Part shown: one piece after another, positions 63,318-64,000 of the stretch
How the letters are laid out: each line of letters opens with the position of its first letter
Position numbering within the stretch: position 1 is the stretch's first letter
Assembly (NCBI RefSeq): GCF_020524005.1
Contig: NZ_JAIVKK010000004.1
Coordinates: 310,001 to 374,000, forward strand
Reading direction: 5' to 3'
Length of the DNA stretch: 64,000 bases
Source: Microbulbifer aggregans
GTDB lineage: Bacteria > Pseudomonadota > Gammaproteobacteria > Pseudomonadales > Cellvibrionaceae
Program-made: the position numbers and the translations under genes
Notes under the pieces: generated by a model
What the model saw: the letters and a program-made list of their open reading frames with translations, nothing else
What the model was told of the DNA's origin: nothing
The model's database searches: none

Positions 63318-64000
63318 TTAAACCAGGCCGTCGACAATACAGCTTCCCAGTAATTGATTCATATTCTGGCATCCGGCCTTCTTCAGAATCCTCTTGCGGT
63401 GATTCTTAACCGTAAACTCTGAGAGTGCCAGTTCCATGGCAATTTCCGCGCTGGTCAGACCCGCGGATACCAGCCGGATGACCGTGATTTCCCGTTCCGT
63501 AAACATCGGGTGGCTGGGAGTGGCTTCCTGTAGTGGATGGTCGACGTCGAGATTGAGAAAAGAGGGTTCTCCGTCCATTCCAATCAGGGATACACAGTGA
63601 TTGTTCTCCGTCGTCAAGTGGGAGATATCGGTGTATACCTTGAGCATTTTTCCCGCCCTCCCCAACTGATCGGTAGAGAGTACCGCAGACTGGTGGTTGA
63701 ACAGGCGGTAGCTGCCGTCGGCTACCTTCAGGCGAAAGCAATAAGAAAATTTGTACTGCCTGGCTTTGTCGATACCAATTTTATCGCGGAACATTTTGAT
63801 CGCGGTATCTTCGGCGCGGGCGACAAAGGCGATGTCATCAGGGTGTATCTGATCGAGAATCTGGGCGAACGTGAGGGTAGCCGGGTTTAACCCGTGAATG
63901 CTTTCGAGCTGCTCGCTGACGTGTCGTACGCTCAGGTCAGCCAGGTCAAAGACGAAGTAGTGATAAGGCCCGTTGCTGAAGACGGACGATACCAGCTGGT
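63318..64000 (-). CDS. PAS-type LuxR-family transcription regulator (paralog 2), partial
   Basis: The frame is open to the window edge; the first residues visible are QLVSSVFSNGPYHYFVFDLAD, so the start is outside. About 227 residues, with the same plan as paralog 1: PAS-like strands (HPDDIAFVARAEDTAIK) and a LuxR helix-turn-helix (FTEREITVIRLVSAGLTSAEIAMELALSEFTVKNHRKRILKKAGC). Clear tandem duplication, 54 bases between the two. Partial because of the window end, not broken. Confidence 0.82.
   Translation of the reverse strand, partial: QLVSSVFSNGPYHYFVFDLADLSVRHVSEQLESIHGLNPATLTFAQILDQIHPDDIAFVARAEDTAIKMFRDKIGIDKARQYKFSYCFRLKVADGSYRLFNHQSAVLSTDQLGRAGKMLKVYTDISHLTTENNHCVSLIGMDGEPSFLNLDVDHPLQEATPSHPMFTEREITVIRLVSAGLTSAEIAMELALSEFTVKNHRKRILKKAGCQNMNQLLGSCIVDGLV

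Overview
The window looks like chromosomal DNA of a marine gammaproteobacterium. The gene set (GTG-start typA, thiI, glnA-ntrBC, pckA, hslO, hslR, yrfG-type nucleotidase, cysQ, several TonB-dependent receptors, an S9 peptidase, MipA/DUF3019) and the moderately high GC content fit a Cellvibrionales genome such as Microbulbifer. That placement is inferred from gene content and protein style, not from a search. No tRNA, rRNA, prophage, insertion sequence or CRISPR array was recognised. Genes are dense, and most gaps hold terminators or regulatory sites.

Layout. 1-6.4 kb: the end of an amidohydrolase gene, typA, a membrane chemoreceptor-like gene overlapping a thioredoxin-like gene, and a TIGR03032-type gene. 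6.4-9.6 kb: a tightly overlapped minus-strand operon mipA-like / DUF3019 / RstA-like regulator / RstB-like kinase, with a close match to the RstA box just upstream. 10-21 kb: a plus-strand envelope cluster of a giant autotransporter (1805 aa), a TonB-dependent receptor, an S9 peptidase and a small secreted TonB-C-like protein. 21-23.7 kb: a permease, an unrecognised secreted protein and a VOC protein. 23.8-27.9 kb: an Hsp70 operon made of a long DnaK-like protein, a J-like protein without HPD and a four-helix membrane protein. 28-35.1 kb: thiI, then the nitrogen regulon glnA / DUF4124 / ntrB / ntrC with good NtrC boxes and sigma-54 promoters before glnA and ntrB.

35.3-39.2 kb: PhnA/YjdM zinc-ribbon protein, a DUF3833 lipoprotein, an AI-2E-family permease and two tandem membrane-anchored M15-like peptidases. 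39.3-46.6 kb: pckA, hslO, a DUF4124 protein, a Deg-like protease, hslR, yrfG and a YhhN protein. hslR is flanked by two inverted copies of a ~110 bp palindromic element whose stems show compensatory changes. 46.7-50.1 kb: cysK, cysQ, a small unknown gene, an orphan HicB-like gene and a small beta-barrel protein. 50.1-53 kb: an OprC-like copper receptor with a His-rich DUF2946 protein. 53-60 kb: DUF58 / MoxR / DUF4350 / DUF4129 / SpoIIM / RDD, a chaperone-type AAA+ operon. 60-64 kb: a membrane protein, DUF2939, DUF2237 and two tandem PAS-LuxR regulators, the second cut by the window end.

The three places most worth a second look are the Hsp70/J-like/membrane operon, the autotransporter-receptor-peptidase cluster with its possible RstA-type control, and the paired structured repeats around hslR. 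The nitrogen regulon is well explained by known biology.
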